Below are positions 23,126 through 33,073 of a stretch of DNA of 64,000 bases, piece after piece (within the stretch, counting starts at the first letter, position 1; each line of letters begins with the position of its first letter). The translations under genes and the position numbers were made by a program. The DNA comes from Wolfiporia cocos (lineage: Eukaryota > Basidiomycota > Agaricomycetes > Polyporales > Phaeolaceae), in NCBI GenBank assembly GCA_029448655.1, contig JACCLO010000008.1, positions 2,976,001 to 3,040,000 on the forward strand, given 5' to 3'. The notes beneath the pieces are model-generated. The model did not search any database and was not told the origin of the DNA. It was given only the letters and a program-made list of their open reading frames with translations.

Positions 23126-23689
23126 TGGTATGCATGATCTATCACATCCAATCCATCGCTGACTCTTGAATCCAGGATTTGTGTGCTGTGGAGAAGGAAG
23201 ATCTGGGGTCAAATGAGGCCATGGCTATTGAGTTCAGCAAAAATGGTACGTGTTTGATCTCATAGGTGCACACATAGCTGACTTGAGATGATAGGACTTG
23301 GGATTGGGTTGATAAGAAAGTATGGTTGGACTTAGAATGTCTCTGTCCGGTATGCTCTTCATTTATTCTGTTTGTTATATGCTTATGTGTTTGACTTAAG
23401 ATTCCTCAAGAACTGTGAAAAATTAGTGTAGATGATGTGTTTGTAATTGATTGGTGTTTGCTATGAATGTTATCAAAAATGCCCTACTTTGTGCGTGAAT
23501 GGTGTGACTTTAGGGCAGGCTTGAGAGAACTTGAAATGTGGTTCCCTTGACTTTAGGGCAGGCTTAAGAGGACTTGAATGAGCTTCTGGAATTGATCTCA
23601 TATAAGGACATGGACTGAGATATCATGATATCTAAGAGACTAAGTACTGAAACTGTGTGCGGTGGCGAAGCCACGGGTAATTAACCTAG

Positions 23690-24507
23690 TCCATAATATA
23701 ATGGGAGCTCGCGCCGTAGGCGCTCACGTGTTGCTAGCGTGTCGCTCGCGTGTCGCTCGCGTTTTGCGCACGTTCAGCGCACGTTTTGCGCACATGGACG
23801 CCACGTTTGCCGCGTGGCGTCCATGCGCGTCGTTGATCCTGCTCCCATTAGACGCCGGTAGATTCCCACGCCCGGCGCTTGCAACGCGCGCGCACTGCTA
23901 GCTCGCGTTTTGCGCGCTGTTCCTGCCCCGCACCACAGGGATTCGTGCCCCATGCCACGGGGATTCGTGCCCCATGCCACGGGGATTCGTGCCCCATGCC
24001 ACGGGGATTCGTGCCCCATGCCACGGGGATTCGTGGCCCATTCCATGGGGGTTTGTGGCCCATGCCACAGGGATTTGTGTCCTGTGGCATGGGGATTTTG
24101 TAATGTAAATACCCCACACCACGGGGATTTGTACCCTGTGCCACGGGGATTCGTGCCCTACACCACGGCGATTTTTGGCCCATGCCATGGGGGTTTGTGC
24201 CCCATGCCACGGGGATTCGTGCCCCATGCCACAGGGATTTGTGTCCTGTGGCATGGGGGTTTTGTGATATAAATACTCCACACCACAGGGGTTTGTACCC
24301 TGTGCCACAGGTATTTGCACCCCAATGCCACAGGGGTGAATTCCCACATCCAGCACCTACAAGGCATGCATGCCGGTTACAGATTCTACAAGCAAAGTGA
24401 CAACGATACCGAGCATCAGCGAGGTGGAGGAGTGGCTGAGCAGGCAGAGACTAAAATATATTCTTAAGACATAACATTTGTGGCGAAGCCACAGGTAATT
24501 AAGCTAG
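23690..24507 (+). mobile_element. Non-autonomous Helitron unit H9
   Basis: It starts TCCATAATATAATGGGAG, the same 5' variant as H1, directly after H8's CTAG, and ends with the hairpin and CTAG. It carries three GTGTCGCTCGC-type and three GTTTTGCGCAC-type 11-bp repeats, resembling H8, plus the 22-bp minisatellite (about 23930-24340). Confidence 0.85.
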
Positions 24508-25319
24508 TCTATAAGTAATGGGAGCTCGCGCCGTAGGCGCTCACGTGTCGCTAGCGTGCAGCTAGCGTGCAGCTAGCGTGCAGCTAGCGTGTCGCTCGCG
24601 TTTTGCGCACATGGACGCCACGTTTGCCGCGTGGCGTCCATGCGCGTCGTTGATCCTCCTCCCATTAGATAGGGCGCTTGCCATCCGCGGAGTTGTCCGG
24701 TGGATTCCCACGCCCGGCGCCTGCAAGGCGCGCGCGCTGTTCCTGCCCCGCACCACGGGGATTCGTGCCCCACACCACGGGGATTCGTGGCCCATTCCAT
24801 GGGGGTCTGTGGCCCATGCCACAGGGATCTGTGTCCTGTGGCATGGGGATTTTGTAATGTAAATACCCCACCCCACGGGGATTTGTACCCCGTGCCACAG
24901 GGATTTGCATCCCAATTCCACAGGGATTTGTGCCCCGTGCCATGGGGATGTGTGTCCTGTGCCACAGGGGTTTGTGCCCCATGCCACAGGGATTTGTGCC
25001 CTGTGCCACGGGGATTTTTGTAATGTAAATACCCTACACCACGGGGATTTGTGCCCCATGCCACAGGGATTTGCATCCCAATGCCACAGGGATTTGTGCC
25101 CCATGCCACGGGGATTTGTCCTCTGTACCATGGAGATTTGTGCCCCGTGCCACGGGGATTTGTGTCCTGTGGCACGGGGATTTGTACCCCACACCACAGG
25201 TATTTGTGCCCTGTGCCACGGGGATTTATGCCTCATGCCACAGGGATTTTTGTAACATAAATGGCCTGTGCTGTAGATGCCTCCCAAAAGATTGCAAAAA
25301 ATGAAGAACATTTTGACAC

Positions 25320-26027
25320 TGTTACGGTTATTTTGATTTTTCGAATATCGACAGAACTCACCACTGGGCGAATACGATACAGGGACTTGTTGCGCAACCA
25401 ACTCCCCTGGCTACTCGTGACTCTACTGGGCTCATCCCCAGTTGTACTAGTCTATAGGGCGCATTTCATCTTTGGCAGATCCAACTCTGCCACCGTTTCA
25501 TGTTCATCGTTTATTAGCTGATAGATGGTGTTCAACCGCCATCATTCCTATCTATCGTCTCAGGAATATCACTACATACCTATCAAACGTTTGATACTAT
25601 AGCGTAGATAGTATCGGTGACATCTGGGACGGACTTGACCCCTGAAACCCAACGTAGTATATAAACTAATGTACCTACTGTCGAGGCTCTTCAGCTCGAC
25701 CTTGTTGTACAAACAAGAAGTCTTATACTCGTTCTCAAACGTAGGAAACTACGCTCAGTATTTCTCACTCGAGCAACCGAACGACTAAGTCCTCGAAGTG
25801 CACACTGACTTCTCGGACTTAGGCGAGTCTTATATTCTATTCGACTCGTACCTGAACAGATTATATCCTCTAACGCGTATTGGATATTAAACGACCTCCT
25901 AAGGACTTCACTTAGGACCCGAAGGCATCTAACGAGTATTTGCCTTGCATACGGCGACGTGCCTACGTGCAGAAGAACGATATATATTCGCGATTCGAAT
26001 ATACGAACGGGTATTCGACCCGTAACA
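25320..26027 (+). repeat. 5' LTR of E1
   Basis: 708 bp, TGTTACGG to CCGTAACA. It contains TATATAAA at 25658-25665 and the putative transcript 5' end AGCTCGACCTT at 25693-25703. It differs from the 3' LTR at about two positions (GGCGAG versus GGTGAG, GGTATT versus GGTAGT). Confidence 0.96.
25693..25703 (+). promoter_or_regulatory. Putative self-primer sequence / transcript start in E1 LTR
   Basis: AGCTCGACCTT lies 35 bp downstream of the first T of TATATAAA. It is exactly complementary to AAGGTCGAGCT just inside the element, and flanking bases do not extend the match. The geometry matches Tf1-type self-priming, in which the first 11 nt of the RNA anneal to the PBS. The start site itself is inferred. 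Confidence 0.75.
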
Positions 26028-26028
26028 G

Positions 26029-26039
26029 AAGGTCGAGCT
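26029..26039 (+). other. Primer-binding site of E1 (self-priming type)
   Basis: AAGGTCGAGCT begins one base after the 5' LTR. It lacks the TGG expected of a tRNA-primed PBS but is a perfect 11-nt complement of AGCTCGACCTT within the LTR. The identical site is at 35944-35954 in E2. Confidence 0.82.
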
Positions 26040-26073
26040 CATCACACCCTCACCTATCACGGTGTAAGGGCAC

Positions 26074-27921
26074 ATGATATTTGGACCAGAATTCCCAGCA
26101 CGACTGATTGAACTCTTGCCCGAGGACATTCAGGGAGTCTACAGACTCAACCAATACGAGTGGACTGACACCATTGGAGCCTTCCGTAACCGCGGAGGAA
26201 TTGTTGTCATCCTCAGAGAAGATAGGGCATCGAAGTGGGTACAAGTATACCCCTCCGCAGGAATGACCGCTTGGGAAATAACGCGTGAAGCGTTCGAACG
26301 ATTCGGAGAAATCCCTCCAATGTCAACCGCGACGTTGACCGAAAACGAAACTGAAACCATCAACAGAACCTTCGATGCCGATGGAAATACGAATCAGCCT
26401 TCGGGCGCCACAGGAATGGCAGGAATTGAGCGCATCGGAGATGATGGGAGAAATCCTGGAAACTTTACAGGAACAGATAACAGCCAGACTGGAGGACAGG
26501 ACCCTCCAGGATTTGTATCTGCTTTTGCGCAGAGTGGGATTGGGTCTATGGCTGGAGGAACAGACCTCTTTGGAAACCCCCCACAGAACGCACCCGGAAT
26601 GGGTAGCGGAGGAAATCCGTCTTGGACTAGCCCAAGCGGAGGAATGGGAACGACAAACCCAGGAACATGGCCTTCAGGCCTATTTGGACGAACCTCCGCA
26701 GGTACAAGCGGAGGAGGACTGGGAGGAAACTTCGGACTCGGAGGAGGAAATGCCCCCCCTCCTGGAGGACTCGGAGGAGGAATCCCCGCGAACCCTGGAG
26801 GAGGAAACCCTGGAGGGAACCCAGGGAACCCCGGAGGAAACCCAGGAAACCCGGGTGGAGGATACCCGGGAGGAGGAGGACCCCCAGGAGGGCCTCCACC
26901 ACCGAATGCGCCGCAGCCTCAACCTCTGGCGCCGAACCCGTACTACCGACCCCCAATGATCAAGATCAATCCCCCAGACGTATTCGACGGGGAACGATCC
27001 GACATGCAGAACTTCATAAACCAGTGCAATTCCTGGTTTACGATGTACAAAACGTCATTCCAGAACGACGTTCAGAGAGTAATCTTTATCCTCTCTTATA
27101 TTTCGAACAAGGGGAAAACGGGCCAATGGAAACAGAATTATCACCGGGTTTATACGAACCCCCAGATGAAACGATTCTTCCCGCCTAGTCTTGCACAGTT
27201 TGATGCAGACTTCCAGAAAGCCTTCGGAGCCATCGAAGAAGTACAGAAGGCGCGGAAGAAAATCCTGGACGTAACCCAGGACAGAAAGGACATCGATGAT
27301 TATATCACCGAGTTCAACAACTTGGCCGGGAAGGCCCAGTACGATCGATACAGCGCAGACGGAAACGCGTTGCTCATAACCCTCTTCGAGAAAGGGTTAC
27401 CCGAACATACGACCCGATATATCATCGGCGTTCGGCCGCTACCAGCGACCATTGATGAATGGCAGTCTGCTGCCTCGTACTATGAAAATACGTACAAGAT
27501 ATTCTTGAAACGGGATAAACCGTTTGTCAAGAAAAAGGCTTGGCAAGCCTCGAACCAGAATAATGGACGCACTAGTGCTCCACAGACAATCGCACCAAAA
27601 GATCCGAATGCGATGGATGTAGATCGAATGACCACCCAGGAAAGAGACGATCACATCAAAAAGGGAAAATGTTTCACCTGCCATCAGCCAGGACATATGT
27701 CGCGAGACTGTCCGAAGAGGCCGAGGAAGCCAGCCCGCCCTAGGCGGACTACTCGAAAAATCGAAGAAGAAGAAGCCGAGCAAGAAGCTCGCATTGAAGA
27801 AGTCTCTGAGGAAGAGACTGAATACATCACCGCTAACAGAGCGGTCACAGCAATCAGGGCTCTGAAAGCCAAGAACCCCGAGCTCCTAGCACGGCTCGTA
27901 GAAGAACAGGATTTTGCCTAG
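26074..27921 (+). CDS. E1 Gag (capsid and nucleocapsid)
   Basis: 615 residues. The N-terminal ~90 residues resemble the E2 Gag start (shared ARLIELLPE-like and REAFERFGE blocks). A long Gly/Pro/Asn-rich low-complexity region follows (about residues 160-290). Then comes the Ty3-type capsid region (DVFDGERSDMQNFINQCNSW and YITEFNNLAGKAQYDRY) and one CCHC zinc knuckle, CFTCHQPGHMSRDC, spaced C-X2-C-X4-H-X4-C. The tail is charged. The stop TAG at 27919-27921 overlaps the first base of a conserved stem-loop, and pol lies in the -1 frame. Gag packages the element RNA and builds the virus-like particle. Confidence 0.93.
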   Translation: MIFGPEFPARLIELLPEDIQGVYRLNQYEWTDTIGAFRNRGGIVVILREDRASKWVQVYPSAGMTAWEITREAFERFGEIPPMSTATLTENETETINRTFDADGNTNQPSGATGMAGIERIGDDGRNPGNFTGTDNSQTGGQDPPGFVSAFAQSGIGSMAGGTDLFGNPPQNAPGMGSGGNPSWTSPSGGMGTTNPGTWPSGLFGRTSAGTSGGGLGGNFGLGGGNAPPPGGLGGGIPANPGGGNPGGNPGNPGGNPGNPGGGYPGGGGPPGGPPPPNAPQPQPLAPNPYYRPPMIKINPPDVFDGERSDMQNFINQCNSWFTMYKTSFQNDVQRVIFILSYISNKGKTGQWKQNYHRVYTNPQMKRFFPPSLAQFDADFQKAFGAIEEVQKARKKILDVTQDRKDIDDYITEFNNLAGKAQYDRYSADGNALLITLFEKGLPEHTTRYIIGVRPLPATIDEWQSAASYYENTYKIFLKRDKPFVKKKAWQASNQNNGRTSAPQTIAPKDPNAMDVDRMTTQERDDHIKKGKCFTCHQPGHMSRDCPKRPRKPARPRRTTRKIEEEEAEQEARIEEVSEEETEYITANRAVTAIRALKAKNPELLARLVEEQDFA

Positions 27922-27947
27922 GAGGGAAGCCCACGGTCTTACCCTCC
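27921..27947 (+). promoter_or_regulatory. Stem-loop at the E1 gag stop codon (candidate recoding signal)
   Basis: GGAGGG (27921-27926) pairs with CCCTCC (27942-27947) around a 15-nt loop ending CACGGTCTTA. The first G of the stem is the last base of the gag TAG. E2 has the same structure in the same place with two compensatory base-pair changes. The pol frame is open from 27837 across this region. Confidence 0.72.
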
Positions 27948-28010
27948 GAGAAAGCAGCACATGTAATTACCTCGTTTGAGAAGAATCGATCCCTCTTCAT
28001 CCCGGTAATC

Positions 28011-31000
28011 ATGACGCTGGCAAAACCCGTGAAGTGCAATGCACTAATCGACTCAGGAGCAATGTCGAACCTGATCCACAGCAGAGTGGTAGAAAAATAC
28101 AAGGTGCCCACGCAACCCTTAAAGAACCCGATCATCATCAAAAATGTTGACGGAACAGAAAACAAAGATGGGCGAATAGACCGAGAAGCTACCATACTAC
28201 TATGGTATCCGAAGACCCAGAAAACACGAAAAGTCCGATTCCTGGTAGGATCAATTGGAACAGAAAATATGATTTTAGGGTATGGATGGCTAAAAGACGA
28301 AAACCCCACAATCGACTGGAAGGACCAAACAGTCGATGTACGATCGATACTGGGGGCAGAAGAAAAGAAACAGGAAGCCACAATCCGAATGGATACGGTG
28401 GAGATGGTAGTTGCCCCAGAAGGAAAAATCCCAACAAGGGGCACCCAAGAAGCTGCAGGGTATGACCTTTACGCCGCAGAAGAAACCGAGATTCCCACCG
28501 GAGGATGGAAACTCGTCTCCACTGGAGTAAAAATGAAGATCCCGAAGGGATCGTATGGAAGGCTGACTGGACGATCAGGCAACACCCTCAGACACGGATT
28601 GGTAGTACAAACCGGAATCATAGATTCGGACTACCGAGGAGACGTCGGAGCCATCGTCTTCAACTACTCAGACAAGGCGCATAGAATTATCCCGGGCATG
28701 CGAATAGCCCAGATAATTTTTGAACGACACCTCACCCCCGACATCTTAGAGGTCGAAGATCTAGATGAAACAGAACGAGGGGAGAAAGGGTTCGGATCCA
28801 CGGACCAACCAGAAGAAACAGCGCAGCGGCTCTATACTCCCGAAGAGTACGAAGCGATCCGACGCTTTGCAAAAGATAACCCTAGGATCATAGGAAAGAA
28901 AGGGGAGACGCGAAAGAAGTTCCGAACAAAGATACAAATCATCAACGCTGTCAGGAAAGCGCTGACGAAATCCCAGGAATTCGCACAAAAAACCCCCGAA
29001 CCGGAACGAACGATTGAAGAAATGGTCCCGAAACACTTACTGGACTTCGCCAAGGTGTTCAGTAAGGAGTCCGCAGCAGCGTTCCCCCCGTCGAGACCAT
29101 GGGACCACGCAATCGAATTAAAACCCGATTTCGTGCCGAAAGACTGCAAAGTCTATGCACTCTCACCTAAAGAGCAACAGGCGCTGGACGAATTTCTAAA
29201 AGAAAACTTGGCCAAGGGATTCATAGTCCCTTCAAAATCCCCGATGGCGTCACCATTCTTTTTCGTCCCAAAGAAAGACAGCGGCCTACGACCCTGTCAA
29301 GATTATCGATATCTGAATGAAGGGACGATAAAGAACGTCTATCCCTTGCCACTGATCTCAGAGCTCCTGGAAAAGCTAAAAGGAGCAAAGATCTTCACAA
29401 AAATGGACCTTAGAGCGGGATACAACAACGTGCGAATCAAAAAAGGAGACGAATGGAAAGCGGCCTTCAAAACGAACCGAGGGCTGTACGAGCCCACGGT
29501 TATGTTTTTCGGATTGTGCAACGCACCCGGGACCTTTCAGGCAATGATGAACGAAATCCTGAAAGAAGAAATCCTCGAAGGATGGGTGCTTGTTTATATG
29601 GACGACATCCTCATTTTCTCAGAAAACGAGAAAATACACAAAGAACGGGAGCGGCGGATCCTTCAGAGATTGGTGGATAACCACCTCTTTGTGAAACCCG
29701 AGAAATGCGCCTTCGGTGTCGACAGAGTCGAATTTCTGGGACTAGTCATCACCCCAGGAAGTATCCAGATGGACCCAGCGAAACTCAATGGGATTAAGGA
29801 GTGGCCGACTCCCCGAAATCTCAAAGAAGTCAGATCCTTCCTAGGATTTGCGAACTTCTATCGGAAATTTATCGATCACTACTCTACGCACGCCCGGCCC
29901 TTGGTAGACCTCACAAAAACGGTCACAGGGACAGGGTTCCAATGGACGGAGAAAGAACAGAAAGCATTCGAATTCATGAAGAAAGCATTCACAACGGCGC
30001 CCGCACTAGGAACACCAGATAAGGAGAAACCGTTCATCCTCGAAACAGACGCATCTCAGTTCGCCACAGGAGCAGTACTGAAACAGATAGATGAAACAGG
30101 GAGCGAACGGCCGGTGGGATACCTCTCACAATCCCTGACACCAACAGAACGGAACTACGAAATCTACGATCGCGAACTACTCGGGATAGTCCGAGCATTA
30201 GAAGAATGGCGACACCTATTGGAAGGAGCACCGCATCGGATCTTGATCCGAAGTGATCATCAGAACCTGACGTACTGGAGAAGCGCACAGCGCCTAAATC
30301 GGCGACAAGCGAGATGGCATCTATTCCTTTCACAATTCGACCTGAAATTGCAGCACGTCCCCGGAAGGAAACTAGTCATGGCCGACACGCTTTCCAGGTT
30401 GTACCACCTGGACGAAAGCAACAAAGACAACGAGGGAATCACCATGATTCCAGACGAACTCGTCGTCCACGCAATCCAGATCCCGATCATCGATCGAATC
30501 AAGAACGCCAACGATCGAGATGAATCTGCGGAACAGGCGATCCGCGCTCTAGGGGGCACAGGCGAATTCCCCGCGAGAACCACCGCAGATCAATGGCAAC
30601 AAACGGATGGGATACTGCTCTACAAGGGCAGGATGTACGTGCCAAAGGATGAGGGCCTTCGACGGGACGTCATCTCAAAATACCACGACACGATCCCAGC
30701 CGGACACCCTGGGATCTGGGGTACAACAATACAGGTCACGACCCACTTCTGGTGGCCTGACATGAGAACAATGATAGCGGAATACGTCCGGGGCTGTGCA
30801 ATCTGTCAACAGATGAAACCTGATAGGAATCCGCTGAAACCCCCTTTGCAACCAATACCAACACGGGAAGACGCCCTCCCCTTCTCACAGTGCTCGGTCG
30901 ATTTTGTCACCGACCTGCCAAGAGTCGGAAAGTATGACTCCATGATGGTGATTGTTGACCATGGCCTATCCAAGGCCATCTCTCTCACCCCATGCGACAA

Positions 31001-32570
31001 AATGATCACTAGCGAAGGGGCGGCAGAGATATTTCACCGAAAAATCTACTCGCTATATGGCATCCCCCGAAAGATCATTTCAGACAGAGGGCCGCAGTTT
31101 GCATCAAAGCTTTTCAAGGAATTATGCAAGCTGCAGGGAACAGAATCAGCGATGAGTACGGCGTACCATCCACAGACCGACGGACAGACAGAAAGAATGA
31201 ATCAACAGATCGAAGTATACCTTCGCATCTATTGCATGAACGACCCGTTCCAATGGGTACAGCGACTACCGGACGTCAAATTTGCGCACAACACCAGACG
31301 AACCGAAAACTGACCAGCGCCACTTGAAGTAATCCTAGGATACGTCCCGAGGGGATTCCCAGATTATGACAGAGTAGGGAACGTCCCGGCAGCAATTGAC
31401 AGGATCAAGAAGATCAAAGAGGCGTGAAAGATGGCCTTCATCGCGCATGAATTAGCCCAGAAAAGAATGGCAGGGCGGTTCCTCAGAGAACTGCCAAAAC
31501 TTGAGAAAGGGGACAAGGTCTGGCTCGATGCCAAGAACCTAACAATCCCCTACGAATCGAACAAACTAGCACCAAAAAGAGAAGGACCCTTCACCATCGC
31601 AGAAAAGATGGGACCCACGACATACCGGTTGCAGTTACCGACGAACTGGAAAATTCATCCGGTATTCCATGCCGCCTTACTAAAACCGTTCAGAGAAACG
31701 AGGGTGCACGGACCCAATTACCTACGGCCGCCACCTGATATCATCAAGGGACAAGAAGAGTACGAAGTCGAAGCCATCTTGGCTGATAGATGGCGAGGGA
31801 AGAAGCACCAGTACTTCGTCAAGTGGAAAGGCTATGCCACGGCCGACAACTCATGGGAAGATGAAGTGAACTTGGAGCATTCCAAGGAGCTGATAAAAGA
31901 CTACCACAGGACGAGAGTCAGGACAACCCCAACACTCGAAAGCAAGACAGTAATAGTATGTCGACGACTCGCCACCAGCTCCCCCGCCGTACCACGACCC
32001 CTGGCGATGCAGATCGTCGAGAAGGCCGACCGCGAGGTACGCCACCAAGAAGGTACTCCCCCCAGCATCTGCAGATCAGACACGCCCTCCTCTGGTACAG
32101 GGCCGAGGGACCTTTTGCTGGCCGAGCCGATGGCTGGTCGGCCCTCTTTGACATCGCGCAGGACCTCACCCACGTCTACAGCTCGTACCAGAACATCACC
32201 GAGGACCTCGTCCGAATGGAGGGGCAGATCAGAGCGCAGAGAGAGGGACTCGAGCTATTCACCGACAGACTTATCGACCGATTGGCCGCCACTACGACGG
32301 CCCGACTACGACATGCGCTCAACGACTTCGAGGATCGCGAGCACGTTGCTCCCAATCGACCCGAATACACACTGCGACCTGCCCGCTTTTTCACCCCCGG
32401 CGAACGACGCCGAGTTGCAAGGCCGTTTGATTTTATGGAGGGCGATAGAGTATTATTTCCATTGCCTACCGAGACTCAGAGGGCCCGCCGAACAGGAGTT
32501 AGAGACCCGACGCCACGTATTTCTGGTATGGGAGGCAACGGGAGACGTGAACCACCTGCACGCCCGATGA
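28011..32570 (+). pseudogene. E1 Pol: protease, dUTPase, RT, RNase H, integrase, chromodomain (two TGA)
   Basis: Pol reads in the -1 frame relative to gag; 28011 is the first ATG, but the frame is open from 27837. Domains: aspartic protease with LIDSGAM (catalytic Asp near residue 14); a complete dUTPase (residues about 130-265); reverse transcriptase with VYMDDILIF (Tyr near residue 529); RNase H with LETDASQFATGAVL; integrase with its zinc-binding part (HPGIWGT, CAICQQMK) and DDE blocks (VDFVTDLP, SDRGPQF, HPQTDGQTERMNQQ). Two in-frame TGA codons follow, at 31311-31313 and 31425-31427. The GPY/F-like region and the chromodomain (YEVEAILADRW and YFVKWKGYATADNSWEDE) come next. The second TGA is also present in E2; the first is specific to E1 and sits where E2 has CGG. 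Confidence 0.9.
28395..28810 (+). other. dUTPase domain inside E1 Pol
   Basis: All five trimeric dUTPase motifs are present: GYDLYAA (residue 150), YGRLTGRSG, GIIDSDYRGDVGAIVFN with the catalytic Asp region, GMRIAQIIFE, and the C-terminal arm RGEKGFGSTD. The enzyme converts dUTP to dUMP and pyrophosphate, limiting uracil in cDNA. It lies between protease and reverse transcriptase. dUTPases in this position have, to my recollection, been noted in some fungal gypsy elements; what is notable is its full conservation in both elements here. Confidence 0.93.
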
Positions 32571-33019
32571 GCCCTAGGGTTACCCCAGCGCGACAGCGAA
32601 GAGCGAATAGCACGCCGCCTATTCGACGATCTCCTTCAGTGCAGAGTATTACCCGTGAGGAGTTTGAGCGAGGTGCGAGGGAGCACGAACGAGACACCGC
32701 CTCCCTACCAACGTGGGCCGCACGAAACCTCCACCGAGCCGCACACCACTGGAGGTACCAGCATAACGAATACCTCCGCGATATCCCTTCCCTACGGGTA
32801 CCAGCGAGGCCCTCACCTGAGCAGCCGTGCCGACAATGTGGTTCCGCTAACCACTGGATCCTCGACTGCCCCGATTATATTTGCAGAACTTGTGGGCTCA
32901 ATCAACCAGGTCATCGACAGAATGAATGCCGCCAACACTTCGTATGGCGAACTCCTACGACCCCGTCCCTCAGCGGGAACGGCGACATCTACAACGAGCA
33001 GGACACTGAGGCACTCTGA
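31958..33019 (+). CDS. E1 ORF3: novel 3' ORF with two zinc knuckles
   Basis: 353 codons, in the -1 frame relative to pol and overlapping its 3' end by about 600 nt (pol stays open to 32570). The first third is basic. A predicted helical region follows (ALFDIAQDLTHVYSSYQNIT onwards), then a Pro/Arg-rich linker and the conserved ITREEFERGAREHERDTASL. The C-terminus has a CCHC knuckle CRQCGSANHWILDC (C-X2-C-X4-H-X4-C) and a second, wider one, CRTCGLNQPGHRQNEC (C-X2-C-X6-H-X4-C). E2 encodes a homologous protein in the same relative frame. The function is unknown: nucleic-acid binding is likely from the knuckles. Its position is that of env in some Metaviridae, but I see no signal peptide or membrane segment. 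Confidence 0.8.
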   Translation: MSTTRHQLPRRTTTPGDADRREGRPRGTPPRRYSPQHLQIRHALLWYRAEGPFAGRADGWSALFDIAQDLTHVYSSYQNITEDLVRMEGQIRAQREGLELFTDRLIDRLAATTTARLRHALNDFEDREHVAPNRPEYTLRPARFFTPGERRRVARPFDFMEGDRVLFPLPTETQRARRTGVRDPTPRISGMGGNGRREPPARPMSPRVTPARQRRANSTPPIRRSPSVQSITREEFERGAREHERDTASLPTWAARNLHRAAHHWRYQHNEYLRDIPSLRVPARPSPEQPCRQCGSANHWILDCPDYICRTCGLNQPGHRQNECRQHFVWRTPTTPSLSGNGDIYNEQDTEAL

Positions 33020-33073
33020 AGAGGGGAACTTGGAAAATTCGTCGAGGCCGACGAATGCTTAGGGAGGGGCTGA

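Larger units (their letters stand above)
16450..23689 (+). mobile_element. Autonomous-type Helitron H8 (RepHel element)
   Basis: 7,240 bp. It begins TCTATAAGTAATGGGAG immediately after the CTAG of H7 and ends with hairpin GTGGC-GAA-GCCAC (23662-23674) and CTAG at 23686-23689; no family 3' terminus occurs in between. It shares its 5' hairpin and eight 11-bp repeats, including three of the GTTTTGCGCAC type, with the non-autonomous units, but has no minisatellite. The interior encodes the Rep-helicase at 17375-23125. It is therefore the likely relative of the element that mobilised the surrounding units. One TAA interrupts the ORF, so this copy may itself be dead. Confidence 0.9.

Noticed and set aside
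31958..33019. E1 ORF3 as an envelope gene
   Set aside because: Its position fits env, but there is no signal peptide, membrane segment or cleavage site, and the tandem zinc knuckles point to nucleic-acid binding.
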